Positions 28,028-36,590 of a stretch of DNA of 64,000 bases are shown here, piece after piece. Both the position numbers and the translations under genes were made by a program. The stretch spans positions 31,293 through 95,292 of the forward strand of contig JADCEF010000073.1 of the NCBI GenBank assembly GCA_020250445.1. Direction: 5' to 3'. The DNA is from Rhodobacter sp. Its GTDB lineage: Bacteria > Pseudomonadota > Alphaproteobacteria > Rhodobacterales > Rhodobacteraceae. The notes beneath the pieces are model-generated. The model searched no databases and was not told the DNA's origin. It worked only from the letters and a program-made list of their open reading frames with translations. How positions within the stretch are numbered: position 1 is the stretch's first letter; each line of letters begins with the position of its first letter.

Positions 28028-29356
28028 ATGCCCCTTGACCGCAAAGCGACACCGAACGACCTGAACGCGTTCTGGATGCCCTTTACCGCGAACCGCCAGT
28101 TCAAGAAGGCGCCGCGCATGTTCGTGGCGGCCAGGGACATGCATTACACCACATCGGACGGGCGGCAGGTGCTGGATGGCACGGCGGGTCTGTGGTGCTG
28201 CAACGCCGGGCACTGCCGCCCCCGCATCACCGAGGCGATCCAGCGCCAGGCGGCAGAGCTTGACTATGCCCCGGCCTTTCAGATGGGCCACCCCGTGGCC
28301 TTTGAACTGGCCAACCGCCTGATCGAGATCGCGCCCAAGGGCATCGATCATGTCTTCTACACCAACTCCGGGTCCGAAAGCGTCGAGACGGCGCTGAAGC
28401 TGGCCATTGCCTATCACCGCGCACGCGGGGACGGGGCGCGGACCCGGCTGATCGGGCGCGAGCGCGGCTATCATGGCGTGAACTTCGGCGGGATTTCGGT
28501 GGGCGGCATTGTCAACAACCGCAAAGTCTTCGGCACGCTGCTGGGCGGGGTCGATCACTTGCCCCACACCCATCTGCCGGCGGTGAACGCCTTTTCCCGG
28601 GGGCAGCCGGAACACGGGGCCAATCTGGCGGACGAACTGGAACGGATCGTTGCCCTGCACGGGGCCGAAACCATCGCCGCCGTGATCGTGGAACCCGTGG
28701 CCGGGTCGACCGGCGTGATCCTGCCGCCGAAGGGCTATCTGGAAAAGCTGCGCGCGATCACCAGAAAGCACGGCATCCTGCTGATTTTCGACGAGGTCAT
28801 CACCGGCTTCGGCCGCCTTGGCGCGCCCTTTGCCGCGCAGTATTTCAACGTTCTGCCCGACATGATGACCACGGCCAAGGGCCTGACCAACGGGGTGATC
28901 CCGATGGGCGCGGTTCTGACCACCGCCGAGGTGCACGATGCCTTCATGACCGGGCCGGACCACATGATTGAGCTGTTCCATGGCTACACCTATTCGGGCA
29001 ACCCCATTGCCAGCGCCGCCGGGATTGCCACGCTGGAAACCTACCGGGAAGAGGCGCTGTTCGAACGCGCGGCGGCCATCGCGCCCTATTGGGAAGAGGC
29101 GCTGCATGCGCTGAAGGGCCTGCCCCATGTCATCGACATCCGCAACATGGGCCTGATCGGCGCGGTCGAGCTGGAGCCCATTGCCGGAGAACCGACCAGG
29201 CGTGCCTTCAACGCTTTCCTCGCCGCCTTTGACAAAGGCATCCTGATCCGGACCACCGGCGACATCATCGCCATGTCGCCGCCGCTGATCGTCACCAAGC
29301 CGCAGATCGACGAATTGATCGGCACGCTGGCCGGGGTGCTGAAGACACTCGCCTGA
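28028..29356 (+). CDS. Omega-amino acid (beta-alanine):pyruvate aminotransferase
   Basis: Class III PLP-dependent aminotransferase of 442 residues. Evidence includes NAFWMPFTANRQFKKAPR at the start, YTNSGSESVETALKLA (PLP phosphate binding), ERGYHGVNFGG, LLIFDEVITGFGR with the PLP-nitrogen aspartate, and Lys284 in TTAKGLTNG as Schiff-base lysine. In a locus with carbamoylase and dihydropyrimidinase its likely role is removing beta-alanine or beta-aminoisobutyrate, the end products of reductive pyrimidine breakdown. ATG follows AAGGAAACATC. A RutR-like box precedes it. Confidence 0.9.
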   Translation: MPLDRKATPNDLNAFWMPFTANRQFKKAPRMFVAARDMHYTTSDGRQVLDGTAGLWCCNAGHCRPRITEAIQRQAAELDYAPAFQMGHPVAFELANRLIEIAPKGIDHVFYTNSGSESVETALKLAIAYHRARGDGARTRLIGRERGYHGVNFGGISVGGIVNNRKVFGTLLGGVDHLPHTHLPAVNAFSRGQPEHGANLADELERIVALHGAETIAAVIVEPVAGSTGVILPPKGYLEKLRAITRKHGILLIFDEVITGFGRLGAPFAAQYFNVLPDMMTTAKGLTNGVIPMGAVLTTAEVHDAFMTGPDHMIELFHGYTYSGNPIASAAGIATLETYREEALFERAAAIAPYWEEALHALKGLPHVIDIRNMGLIGAVELEPIAGEPTRRAFNAFLAAFDKGILIRTTGDIIAMSPPLIVTKPQIDELIGTLAGVLKTLA

Positions 29357-29444
29357 GCGGACGGCGCGCGCGGCATCACCCCGCTGCGCGCGCGTCTTGA
29401 AGATACCTGACCGATACCTGACCCTTTATGATGGGAGGACTGAC

Positions 29445-29741
29445 ATGCGTCCGGCCTGCACTGCCACCACCCTGATCGATGACGCGCGGGTGCGCGTGAC
29501 CCGGTTCGACTTCGGCCCCGGTGCCGAGACGGGCTGGCACCGGCACGGCTATGATTATGTGATCACAGCCATCACCGACTGCCCGATGCTGCTGGAAGAG
29601 CCGGGCGGTGCCACACGGTCCGTCCTGGTGCCCGCCGGAACCGCCTATTGCCGCAACGAAGGGGTGGAACACAACGTCATCTGTGATGGTCCGGGGATGA
29701 GCTTTGTCGAAGTGGAGCTGAAACAGGCCGCAGACCGGTAA
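29445..29741 (+). CDS. Small cupin-domain protein
   Basis: A 98-residue single cupin. The metal-binding motif is seen as TGWHRHGYDYVITAI (about 30-44), followed by EPGGATRSVLVPAGTAYCRNEGVEHNV, giving the second histidine. GGGAGGACTGAC is a strong ribosome site. It is 88 bases after the aminotransferase in the same direction and is probably part of the same unit. Catalytic role unknown; such cupins commonly accompany catabolic operons. Confidence 0.75.
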   Translation: MRPACTATTLIDDARVRVTRFDFGPGAETGWHRHGYDYVITAITDCPMLLEEPGGATRSVLVPAGTAYCRNEGVEHNVICDGPGMSFVEVELKQAADR

Positions 29742-30082
29742 GCGGCACCACAGGGTCACCCCCTGCGGATCCCGGCCCCGGACCCCGGCTGCGCAACCGG
29801 CGGCAAGGGGCTAAACGGTTGACCACCTGCCTTGCGCGGGTCGCTTTGCCTGACGCCCGCCGCGCGGCTTCCCCGTCCGGAAGAAGGGCGCAGGCGGGCG
29901 GGCCCGGCAGGCCTGAAGCGGTGTCATCCCGACGGCGCTGCGCGGCATGTCTGGATCACCCCGCCTGCCTTGCGGCGCGCATGGTTGGCCCGTCCGACCG
30001 GGGGCCGTGCAGGGCTGCCGGGCTGTCCGCACATCCGCTGCAAGGCCTGCATCGCTTTCCTTGCCGTCCCGGCGGATTTTTA

Positions 30083-30098
30083 TTGACCGGATGGTCAG
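30083..30098. promoter_or_regulatory. RutR-box-like operator upstream of the carbamoylase
   Basis: TTGACCGGATGGTCAG matches TTGACCA-NN-TGGTCAA at 12 of 14 defined positions and lies 109 bases before the ATG at 30207. The surrounding gap (29742-30206) holds no other gene I can support. The site argues against longer N-termini for the carbamoylase that begin near 30102. Confidence 0.78.
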
Positions 30099-30206
30099 CT
30101 TATGATGCCTTTCGTGCGATGCGCCGGGTCTTGGCCCGGGTCTTGGCGTTGTCTGCTGATCAGGGTTGTCGCCCCCGGTCTGCACAGAGGCGAGAGTGAA
30201 GAACTG

Positions 30207-31457
30207 ATGCTGAATTCGGGCGCAAACCTGCGGATCGACGGCGCGCGGCTGTGGGACAGTCTGATGCAGATGGCGCAGGTCGGCCCCGGCGTGGCGGGCG
30301 GCAACAACCGCCAGACCCTGACCGATGCCGATGCCGAAGGGCGCCGTCTGTTCCAGCAATGGTGTCAGGCTGCGGGCCTGTCCATGGGTGTGGACAGCAT
30401 GGGCACGATGTTTGCGACCCGGCCCGGCGAAGACCCCGCCGCCTTGCCGGTCTATATGGGCTCGCATCTGGATACCCAGCCGACGGGCGGCAAATTTGAC
30501 GGTGTGCTGGGCGTGCTGGGCGCGCTGGAAGTGGTGCGGTCGATGAATGACCACGGTATCCGCACCAAACACCCCATCGTGGTGACCAACTGGACGAACG
30601 AGGAAGGCGCGCGCTTTGCCCCGGCCATGCTGGCCAGCGGGGTCTTTGCGGGCGTTCACACGCAGGACTATGCCTATGCCCGCCGGGATGCCGAGGGGAA
30701 AAGCCTTGGCGGGGAACTGGCGCGGATCGGCTGGGTGGGGGACGAGCCGGTGGGTGCCCGCAAGATGCATGCGATGCTGGAGTTGCACATCGAGCAGGGC
30801 CCGATCCTGGAAGCCGAAGGCAAGGAGATCGGCGTGGTGACCCATGGTCAGGGGCTGTGGTGGCTGGAGATTACCCTGACCGGCAAGGATGCCCATACCG
30901 GATCAACGCCGATGGCCATGCGGGTGAACGCAGGCCTCGGCATGGCGCGGATCACCGAACGCGTGCACCAGATCGCGATGAGCCACCAGCCGAACGCCGT
31001 CGGCGCGGTGGGGCAGGTCAAGGTCTTTCCCAATTCGCGCAACGTGATCCCCGGCAAGGTGATCTTCACGGTCGATATCCGCAGCCCCGACCAGACCAAG
31101 CTGGACCTCATGCGCGGCGAGGTGGAACGCGCCGCCCATGCAGTGGCCGCCGAGCTGGGCCTTGGGATTGGCATCGAGGCGGTGGGGCATTTCGACCCCG
31201 TGACCTTCGATCCGGGCCTGGTGAAGATCGTCCGGCAATCCGCTGAAAAGCTGGGCTATTCGCACATGGATATCGTCAGCGGGGCCGGGCACGATGCCTG
31301 CTGGATCAACCGCGTGGCCCCCACGGTGATGATCATGTGCCCCTGCGTCGGCGGGCTGTCGCATAACGAGGCGGAAGAGATTTCGCCCGAATGGGCGGCG
31401 GCGGGCACGGATGTGCTGTTCCATGCCGTGCTTGAGGTGGCGGGGGTGGTTTCGTGA
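30207..31457 (+). CDS. M20-family amidase: N-carbamoyl-beta-alanine amidohydrolase (hydantoinase/carbamoylase family)
   Basis: Dinuclear-metal hydrolase of 416 residues that would release beta-alanine, CO2 and ammonia from N-carbamoyl-beta-alanine. Metal and active-site motifs are MGSHLDTQPTGGKFDGVLG, NWTNEEGARFAPAML, LELHIEQGPILE, DAHTGSTPM and GAGHDACWIN. The start at 30207 follows AGTGAAGAAC. Followed downstream by dihydropyrimidinase, the preceding enzyme of the reductive pyrimidine pathway. A diverged copy of its last 60 bases appears 380 bases further on. A related carbamoylase specificity cannot be excluded. Confidence 0.9.
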   Translation: MLNSGANLRIDGARLWDSLMQMAQVGPGVAGGNNRQTLTDADAEGRRLFQQWCQAAGLSMGVDSMGTMFATRPGEDPAALPVYMGSHLDTQPTGGKFDGVLGVLGALEVVRSMNDHGIRTKHPIVVTNWTNEEGARFAPAMLASGVFAGVHTQDYAYARRDAEGKSLGGELARIGWVGDEPVGARKMHAMLELHIEQGPILEAEGKEIGVVTHGQGLWWLEITLTGKDAHTGSTPMAMRVNAGLGMARITERVHQIAMSHQPNAVGAVGQVKVFPNSRNVIPGKVIFTVDIRSPDQTKLDLMRGEVERAAHAVAAELGLGIGIEAVGHFDPVTFDPGLVKIVRQSAEKLGYSHMDIVSGAGHDACWINRVAPTVMIMCPCVGGLSHNEAEEISPEWAAAGTDVLFHAVLEVAGVVS

Positions 31458-31512
31458 CCGCGTTTATGCTACCTTCGGCGGCATGCGGGCAGGCTGGCCC
31501 GTGGAGCACGCC

Positions 31513-31725
31513 ATGGCCAACCGCATCGAAGTCACCAACGGGCTTATCTTCGAGACGCTCAAGAGTATCCAGGCGACGCTGTCGAAGCTTGCCGATGACA
31601 TGCACGAGGTCAAGGAGCGCCTGGGCATCCTTGAAATGCAATACGCCAGCCTTTCGAACCGCATGGACAGGATGGACCTGCGCATCGAACGGATCGAGCG
31701 ACGGCTCGGCCTTATCGAGGCGTAA
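31513..31725 (+). CDS. Small coiled-coil protein, hypothetical
   Basis: A 70-residue protein from ATG at 31513: MANRIEVTNGLIFETLKSIQ then heptad-rich sequence (LSKLADDMHEVKERLGILEM, SLSNRMDRMDLRIERIERRL). The repeated M/L/I spacing predicts a continuous coiled coil. It lies in the 320-base segment between the carbamoylase stop and the duplicated carbamoylase tail, so it is an inserted gene. Similar short helical proteins are often found beside toxins or phage genes, but I cannot assign a function. Confidence 0.6.
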   Translation: MANRIEVTNGLIFETLKSIQATLSKLADDMHEVKERLGILEMQYASLSNRMDRMDLRIERIERRLGLIEA

Positions 31726-31777
31726 GCGGGCGGGTTCAAAGCTTTTCGCTTCAGCATTGACCGGCGGCGTGATTGCT

Positions 31778-31837
31778 GCGGCGGGCACGGATGTGTTTTT
31801 CCAAGCCGTGCTTGAGGTGGCGGAGGTGGTGGGGTGA
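31778..31837 (+). pseudogene. Duplicate of the carbamoylase 3' end
   Basis: This 60-base segment matches the end of the carbamoylase gene (31398-31457) at 53 of 60 positions, including the stop codon. It would encode AAAGTDVFFQAVLEVAEVVG against AAAGTDVLFHAVLEVAGVVS. The offset is exactly 380 bases. It has no start codon of its own and closes the inserted coiled-coil segment. Confidence 0.85.
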
Positions 31838-31856
31838 CTTTGAGAGGAAATGTTCG

Positions 31857-32057
31857 ATGGGAATGTGGTCCACTTCGGACGCGGGCGAAGTTACCAGCAG
31901 AAAATGTGGCTCTCGCTATCGCAAGTCCGTTTGGCGGTCACCAGCAAAAGACAGTGATAGCTTCGATTGCTCCGTTTGTGGTGACGAGTTGGACAGCTGG
32001 AACTCAACGAGTGTTCCTCAGTACAGCTTGATCGAAAAGGGAGAGGTGCAGCAATGA
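31857..32057 (+). CDS. Small putative zinc-ribbon protein, hypothetical
   Basis: A 66-residue frame from ATG at 31857, preceded by GAGAGGAAA and overlapping the dihydropyrimidinase start by ATGA. It has RKCGSRYRK and FDCSVCGDELDSWNSTSVPQ, giving three or four cysteines in zinc-ribbon-like spacing. The base composition is less GC-rich than that of flanking genes. The overlap suggests translational coupling to the enzyme downstream, which would be unusual if the gene were a recent arrival. I do not recognise a characterised relative; small proteins with a CSVC..E..SWNST stretch may form a family. Confidence 0.55.
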   Translation: MGMWSTSDAGEVTSRKCGSRYRKSVWRSPAKDSDSFDCSVCGDELDSWNSTSVPQYSLIEKGEVQQ

Positions 32058-33505
32058 CCACCATCATCAAGAACGGCACCGTCGTCACCGCCGACCTCAC
32101 CTACAAGGCCGATGTGCGGGTGGAGAAGGGGGTGATCACCGAGATCGGGCAGGGCCTCAAGGGCGGGACGGAGCTTGACGCGACCGGGGCTTACGTGATG
32201 CCCGGCGGGATCGATCCCCATACCCATCTCGAGATGCCCTTCATGGGCACCTATTCGTCGGACGATTTCGAATCCGGCACGCGGGCCGCGCTGTCGGGTG
32301 GCACCACGATGGTGGTGGATTTCATCCTGCCGGGGCAGGGCCAGGGGCTGATGGATGCGGCCCAGATGTGGCACAACAAATCCGGCCGCGCCACCTGCGA
32401 TTATTCCTATCACATGGCCATCACCTGGTGGGGCGAGCGGGTCTGGGATGACATGGAAGCCTCGGTCAAGGCCGGGATCACATCGTTCAAGCATTTCATG
32501 GCCTACAAGGGTGCCCTGATGGTGAACGATGACGAGCTGTTCGCCAGCTTCCGCCGCGTGGGTGATCTGGGCGGGCTTGCGATGGTTCATGCCGAGAATG
32601 GCGATGTCGTGGCCGAATTGCAGGCCAAGCTTCTGGCCGAAGGCAATACCGGGCCCGAGGCCCATGCCTATTCCCGCCCCCCGGCGGTGGAGGGAGAGGC
32701 GACGAACCGCGCCATCATGATTGCCGACATGGCGGGCGTGCCGCTGTATGTCGTGCACACCTCCTGCGAAGAGGCGCACGAGGCGATCCGGCGCGCGCGC
32801 GCCCAGGGCAAGCGCGTCTGGGGCGAGCCCTTGATTCAGCACCTGACGCTGGACGAAAGCGAATATGCCCATCCCAACTGGGACCATGCGGCACAGCGCG
32901 TGATGAGTCCGCCCTTCCGCAACAAGCAGCATCAGGACAGCCTGTGGGCCGGGCTGCAGTCCGGCTCGCTGTCGGTGGTGGCGACGGATCACTGCGCCTT
33001 CACCACCCAGCAGAAGCGGTTCGGACTGGGTGACTTCACCAAGATCCCGAACGGCACCGGCGGGCTGGAGGACCGGCTGCCGATGCTTTGGACCCATGGC
33101 GTTGTGACCGGGCGGCTGACGCCGAACGAATTCGTCGCCGTCACCTCGACCAATATCGCGAAAATCCTGAACCTTTATCCGAAGAAGGGGGCGGTTCTGG
33201 TGGGGGCTGACGCCGATCTGGTGGTTCTGGACCCGGCAAGAACCAAGACGATCACGGCGGCACGCCAGCAGTCTGCCATCGACTATAACGTGTTTGAGGG
33301 CAAGACAGTCAGCGGCCTACCGCGCTTTACCTTGACAAGGGGGCATGTCGCCGTGCAGGAGGACGAGGTGCGCAGCCTCGAGGGCCACGGGATGTTTGTT
33401 CCGCGCGATCCCCGCCCGGCGGTGAACCGGGCACTGTCAACCTGGAAACAACTGACCGCGCCGCGCCCCGTGCAGCGGACCGGTGTTCCGGCAAGTGGAG
33501 TCTGA
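32054..33505 (+). CDS. Dihydropyrimidinase (hydantoinase)
   Basis: Zinc amidohydrolase of 483 residues opening the dihydrouracil/dihydrothymine ring to N-carbamoyl-beta-amino acids. Metal ligands are visible as GGIDPHTHLEMPF, the carboxylated lysine in FKHFMAYKG, VHAENGD, VHTSCEEA and VATDHCAF. The C-terminal region has the usual YPKKGAVLVGADADLVVLDP and GLPRFTLTRG. Together with the carbamoylase and aminotransferase it forms the lower reductive pyrimidine pathway; the dihydropyrimidine dehydrogenase genes are not in this window. Confidence 0.95.
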   Translation: MTTIIKNGTVVTADLTYKADVRVEKGVITEIGQGLKGGTELDATGAYVMPGGIDPHTHLEMPFMGTYSSDDFESGTRAALSGGTTMVVDFILPGQGQGLMDAAQMWHNKSGRATCDYSYHMAITWWGERVWDDMEASVKAGITSFKHFMAYKGALMVNDDELFASFRRVGDLGGLAMVHAENGDVVAELQAKLLAEGNTGPEAHAYSRPPAVEGEATNRAIMIADMAGVPLYVVHTSCEEAHEAIRRARAQGKRVWGEPLIQHLTLDESEYAHPNWDHAAQRVMSPPFRNKQHQDSLWAGLQSGSLSVVATDHCAFTTQQKRFGLGDFTKIPNGTGGLEDRLPMLWTHGVVTGRLTPNEFVAVTSTNIAKILNLYPKKGAVLVGADADLVVLDPARTKTITAARQQSAIDYNVFEGKTVSGLPRFTLTRGHVAVQEDEVRSLEGHGMFVPRDPRPAVNRALSTWKQLTAPRPVQRTGVPASGV

Positions 33506-33509
33506 GGGA

Positions 33510-33920
33510 ATGGTCAACGAAGGAAAGGCCGCCCTGGCCGCACTGACGGGATATGTCCTTCTGTGTCTTGAGGCGGCAATCATCCTGAATGCGACGGCCG
33601 CCCATTTCAAGGGCAGGGATGTTCTGGGGGCGGTGTTCTTCGGACCGGACGTGGACATCGTGCTTCCCTTCGCGCTGGCAACGGCCGTGCTGGCCGTGCC
33701 GATCTTTCTGCTGTTCCGGGCAATCTTCTTTGTGTTCCAGCTGACCACCTGGGTCGCGTTCGCCTTTGCCGGGGGGGTGGCCGCCATGGCCGCGATGCTG
33801 CTTCTGGGCGGTGTCCGGGAAGCGCCGGCCTTTGCCCTGGCCGGCATTGTGGCCGGCAATCTTTACCGCGAAGGCGAGGCGCGCTTCATGGCGCGGCGCC
33901 GGATGGCAGAAAACGCATGA
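33510..33920 (+). CDS. Small integral membrane protein of the pyrimidine locus
   Basis: A 136-residue protein with about four hydrophobic segments (LAALTGYVLLCLEAAIILNA, IVLPFALATAVLAVPIFLLF, TTWVAFAFAGGVAAMAAMLLL, APAFALAGIVAGNLY). ATG follows TGAGGGA. It starts 4 bases after dihydropyrimidinase and overlaps the ABC ATPase gene by 4 bases, so it belongs to the operon. No known family recognised; it could assist the transporter or an enzyme. Confidence 0.65.
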   Translation: MVNEGKAALAALTGYVLLCLEAAIILNATAAHFKGRDVLGAVFFGPDVDIVLPFALATAVLAVPIFLLFRAIFFVFQLTTWVAFAFAGGVAAMAAMLLLGGVREAPAFALAGIVAGNLYREGEARFMARRRMAENA

Positions 33921-34717
33921 AGGATACCGCCCGTCCGGCCGAACCTGCGATCAAGGCGCGGTCGCTGGGGCTGACCTTCCAGACCGCAGACGGCCCGGTC
34001 CACGCCCTTCGGGACGTGACGCTGACCATCGGACGGGGGGATTTCGTATCCTTCATCGGGCCTTCTGGCTGCGGCAAGACCACCTTCCTGCGCAGCGTCG
34101 CGGCGCTGGAACATCCGACCGAAGGCAGCCTGACGGTGAACGGCATGGCACCGGACGCCGCGCGTCTGGCCCGCGCCTTTGGCTATGTCTTTCAGGCTGC
34201 CGGTCTTTATCCCTGGCGCACGATTGCGGGAAACATCCGCCTGCCGCTGGAGATCATGGGCTTCCCGCGCGCCGAGCAGGACGAAAGGGTCGCGCGCGTG
34301 CTGGGCCTTGTGGAGCTGGGCGGGTTCGGCACGAAGTTTCCCTGGCAACTGTCGGGCGGGATGCAGCAGCGTGCCAGCATCGCCCGCGCGCTGGCCTTTG
34401 ATGCCGATATCCTGCTGATGGACGAACCTTTCGGGGCGCTGGACGAGATCGTGCGCGACCGGCTGAACGAGGAATTGCTCAACCTCTGGTCGCGGACGGG
34501 CAAGACCATCTGCTTTGTCACCCATTCCATTCCCGAGGCGGTGTACCTTTCGACCAGGATCGTGGTGATGAGCCCGCGGCCCGGGCGCATCACCGATGTG
34601 ATCGACAGCCCGCTGCCGCGCGAACGCCCGCTGGACATCCGCGATACGCCGGAATTCCTGGCAATTTCGCAGCGGGTGCGCGAGGGGCTGCGGGCGGGCC
34701 ATTCCTATGACGTGTAA
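33917..34717 (+). CDS. ABC transporter ATP-binding protein (SsuB/TauB-like)
   Basis: A 266-residue ATPase of the nitrate/sulfonate/NMT1-type uptake subfamily. Walker A is FIGPSGCGKTTFLRS (about 51-65), the signature LSGGMQQRASIARAL, Walker B ILLMDEPFGALD, and the H-loop IC FVTHS. It precedes two permeases and a periplasmic binding protein. In this locus the substrate is probably a pyrimidine, dihydropyrimidine or hydantoin compound, an inference from context. Confidence 0.9.
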   Translation: MKDTARPAEPAIKARSLGLTFQTADGPVHALRDVTLTIGRGDFVSFIGPSGCGKTTFLRSVAALEHPTEGSLTVNGMAPDAARLARAFGYVFQAAGLYPWRTIAGNIRLPLEIMGFPRAEQDERVARVLGLVELGGFGTKFPWQLSGGMQQRASIARALAFDADILLMDEPFGALDEIVRDRLNEELLNLWSRTGKTICFVTHSIPEAVYLSTRIVVMSPRPGRITDVIDSPLPRERPLDIRDTPEFLAISQRVREGLRAGHSYDV

Positions 34718-34786
34718 GCGCCGCCGTCCGGCCGGGCTGCCCCGGCCCCTGTATCCGGCCCCGCAGAGGCTGCCCCACGGGCCGGT

Positions 34787-35707
34787 GTGCCTGCGGGCCG
34801 GTCGCGGTTGCACGCCTGGGTCGGCAAGCAGGCGGGGCGCAAGGTGAAGGCTGTTCTGCCGGTTTCCGTCGTCATCGCGGCCATCGTCGTGCTGTGGTAT
34901 GGCGCTGCGGTCTGGATGAACGCGGCCTGGGTGCGCGATCAAGCCGCGCGGGCGGGCGAGACGCCGGCCTTCGCGCAGATCGTGCCGCAAACCCTGAACC
35001 AGGAGCGGCCGGTGCTGCCGACGCCGCATCAGGTGGTGTCCGAGCTGTGGAAGGGGGTGGCCGGGCAGGCCGTCACCTCGAAGCGCAGTCTGGTCTATCA
35101 CGGCTGGATCACCCTGTCGGCGACGCTGCTCGGCTTTGTCATCGGCACCGGGGCGGGCATTCTGCTGGCCATCGGCATCGTGCACAACCGGGCGATGGAC
35201 CTGAGCGTGATGCCCTGGGCGATTGCCAGCCAGACCATTCCGATCCTGGCCATCGCGCCGATGATCATCGTTGTGCTGAATTCCGTCGGTGTGACGGGCA
35301 TCGTACCCAAGGCAATCATCTCGGCCTATCTGTCGTTCTTCCCGGTGGTCGTGGGCATGGTAAAGGGCCTGCGCGCGCCCGATGCGATGCAGCTTGACCT
35401 GTTGCGGACTTATGGTGCCTCGCAGCGGCAGACCTTTGCCAAGCTGCGGATGCCCGCCTCGGTGCCCTATCTCTTTGCCTCGCTGAAGGTGGGTGTGGCG
35501 GCGGCGCTGGTGGGGGCCATTGTCGGCGAATTGCCGACCGGGGCCGTGGCGGGGCTGGGTGCGCGGCTGCTTTCGGGCAGCTACTATGGGCAGACCGTGC
35601 AGATCTGGGCCGCGCTGTTTGCGGCGGCCCTTCTTGCGGCCTCGCTTGTGGCGCTGATCGGGCTGGCAGAGCGGCTGACGCTGCGCCGGATGGGAATGGG
35701 CCGATGA
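34787..35707 (+). CDS. ABC transporter permease 1
   Basis: BPD-type inner-membrane permease of 306 residues with about six hydrophobic segments and the cytoplasmic loop DLLRTYGASQRQTFAKLRMPASVPYLFASLKVG, the EAA-like ATPase-contact motif. The start is uncertain: GTG at 34787 is the first plausible start after an in-frame TAA at 34715, leaving 69 bases that read as Pro/Ala-rich sequence in frame. An ATG at 34704 in a different frame overlaps the ATPase stop; a small frameshift may have displaced the original start. The stop overlaps permease 2. Confidence 0.82.
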   Translation: MPAGRSRLHAWVGKQAGRKVKAVLPVSVVIAAIVVLWYGAAVWMNAAWVRDQAARAGETPAFAQIVPQTLNQERPVLPTPHQVVSELWKGVAGQAVTSKRSLVYHGWITLSATLLGFVIGTGAGILLAIGIVHNRAMDLSVMPWAIASQTIPILAIAPMIIVVLNSVGVTGIVPKAIISAYLSFFPVVVGMVKGLRAPDAMQLDLLRTYGASQRQTFAKLRMPASVPYLFASLKVGVAAALVGAIVGELPTGAVAGLGARLLSGSYYGQTVQIWAALFAAALLAASLVALIGLAERLTLRRMGMGR

Positions 35708-36549
35708 CCTGGGTTCTTGGCACGATGCTGTTCTGGGCGGCGGCCTGGGCACTGAACATCCGGCTTGCGGCCTCGCGGGTGACGCAAAGCCGGGCAGGGC
35801 GGCTGATCATTCCCGCAGTTTTCGGGCTGACGCTGCTGGGGGTCTGGGAAGGGCTGGTGCACGGCCTGCAGGTGCCCGCCGTCATTCTGCCGCCGCCCAG
35901 CGCGATTGCGGCCAAGATCGCCGGAAACACGGCCACGCTCTGGGTCGATTTCGTGCAGACCTTCGTCAAGGGCGCGCTCAGCGGCTATGCCATCGGGTGC
36001 CTGGCCGCGATCCTTGTGGCGGTGCTGATCGACCGTTCGGCCTTTCTGCGGGCCGGCCTGCTGCCCGTCGGCAATTTCGTTTCGGCCCTGCCCATTGTCG
36101 GAATATCCCCCATCCTGGTGATGTGGTTCGGTTTCGACTGGCACTCGAAGGCGGCGGTCGTGGTGGTGATGGTGTTCTTTCCGGTGTTGGTCAACACGCT
36201 GGCCGGTCTGCGCGCCGCCGAGCCGATGCAGCGCGACCTGATGGCGACCTGGGGGGCAAGCTATTGGCAGACCCTGTGGAAGCTGCGGCTGCCGGCCGCC
36301 ATGCCGTTTATCTTCAACGGGTTGAAGATTGCCACCACGCTGGCGCTGATCGGGGCGATCGTTGCCGAATTCTTCGGCAGCCCGACGCGGGGCATGGGGT
36401 TTCGCATCTCGACAGAGGTGGGCAGGCTGGGGCTGGACATGGTCTGGGCCGAAATAGCTGTTGCGGCGCTGGCAGGTTCGGCCTTCTATGGTGTCATTGC
36501 ACTGATCGAACGGCGGGTGACCTTCTGGCACCCGTCGCAACGGCGCTAA
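35704..36549 (+). CDS. ABC transporter permease 2
   Basis: Second BPD-type permease, 281 residues, starting inside the end of permease 1 (ATGA). It has the motif QRDLMATWGASYWQTLWKLRLPAAMPFIFNGLKIA (EAA loop) and about six to seven transmembrane segments, with SALPIVGISPILVMWFGF typical of SsuC-like proteins. Two different permease genes suggest a heterodimeric channel. Confidence 0.88.
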   Translation: MTWVLGTMLFWAAAWALNIRLAASRVTQSRAGRLIIPAVFGLTLLGVWEGLVHGLQVPAVILPPPSAIAAKIAGNTATLWVDFVQTFVKGALSGYAIGCLAAILVAVLIDRSAFLRAGLLPVGNFVSALPIVGISPILVMWFGFDWHSKAAVVVVMVFFPVLVNTLAGLRAAEPMQRDLMATWGASYWQTLWKLRLPAAMPFIFNGLKIATTLALIGAIVAEFFGSPTRGMGFRISTEVGRLGLDMVWAEIAVAALAGSAFYGVIALIERRVTFWHPSQRR

Positions 36550-36590
36550 CACATAGGGCCGGAACCGGCCCGCAACACGGAGGTGAACGC

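Noticed and set aside
30102..30206. Extended N-terminus for the carbamoylase
   Set aside because: The extension would begin right after the RutR-like operator, lacks a ribosome site and reads as non-conserved sequence; ATG at 30207 fits the family.
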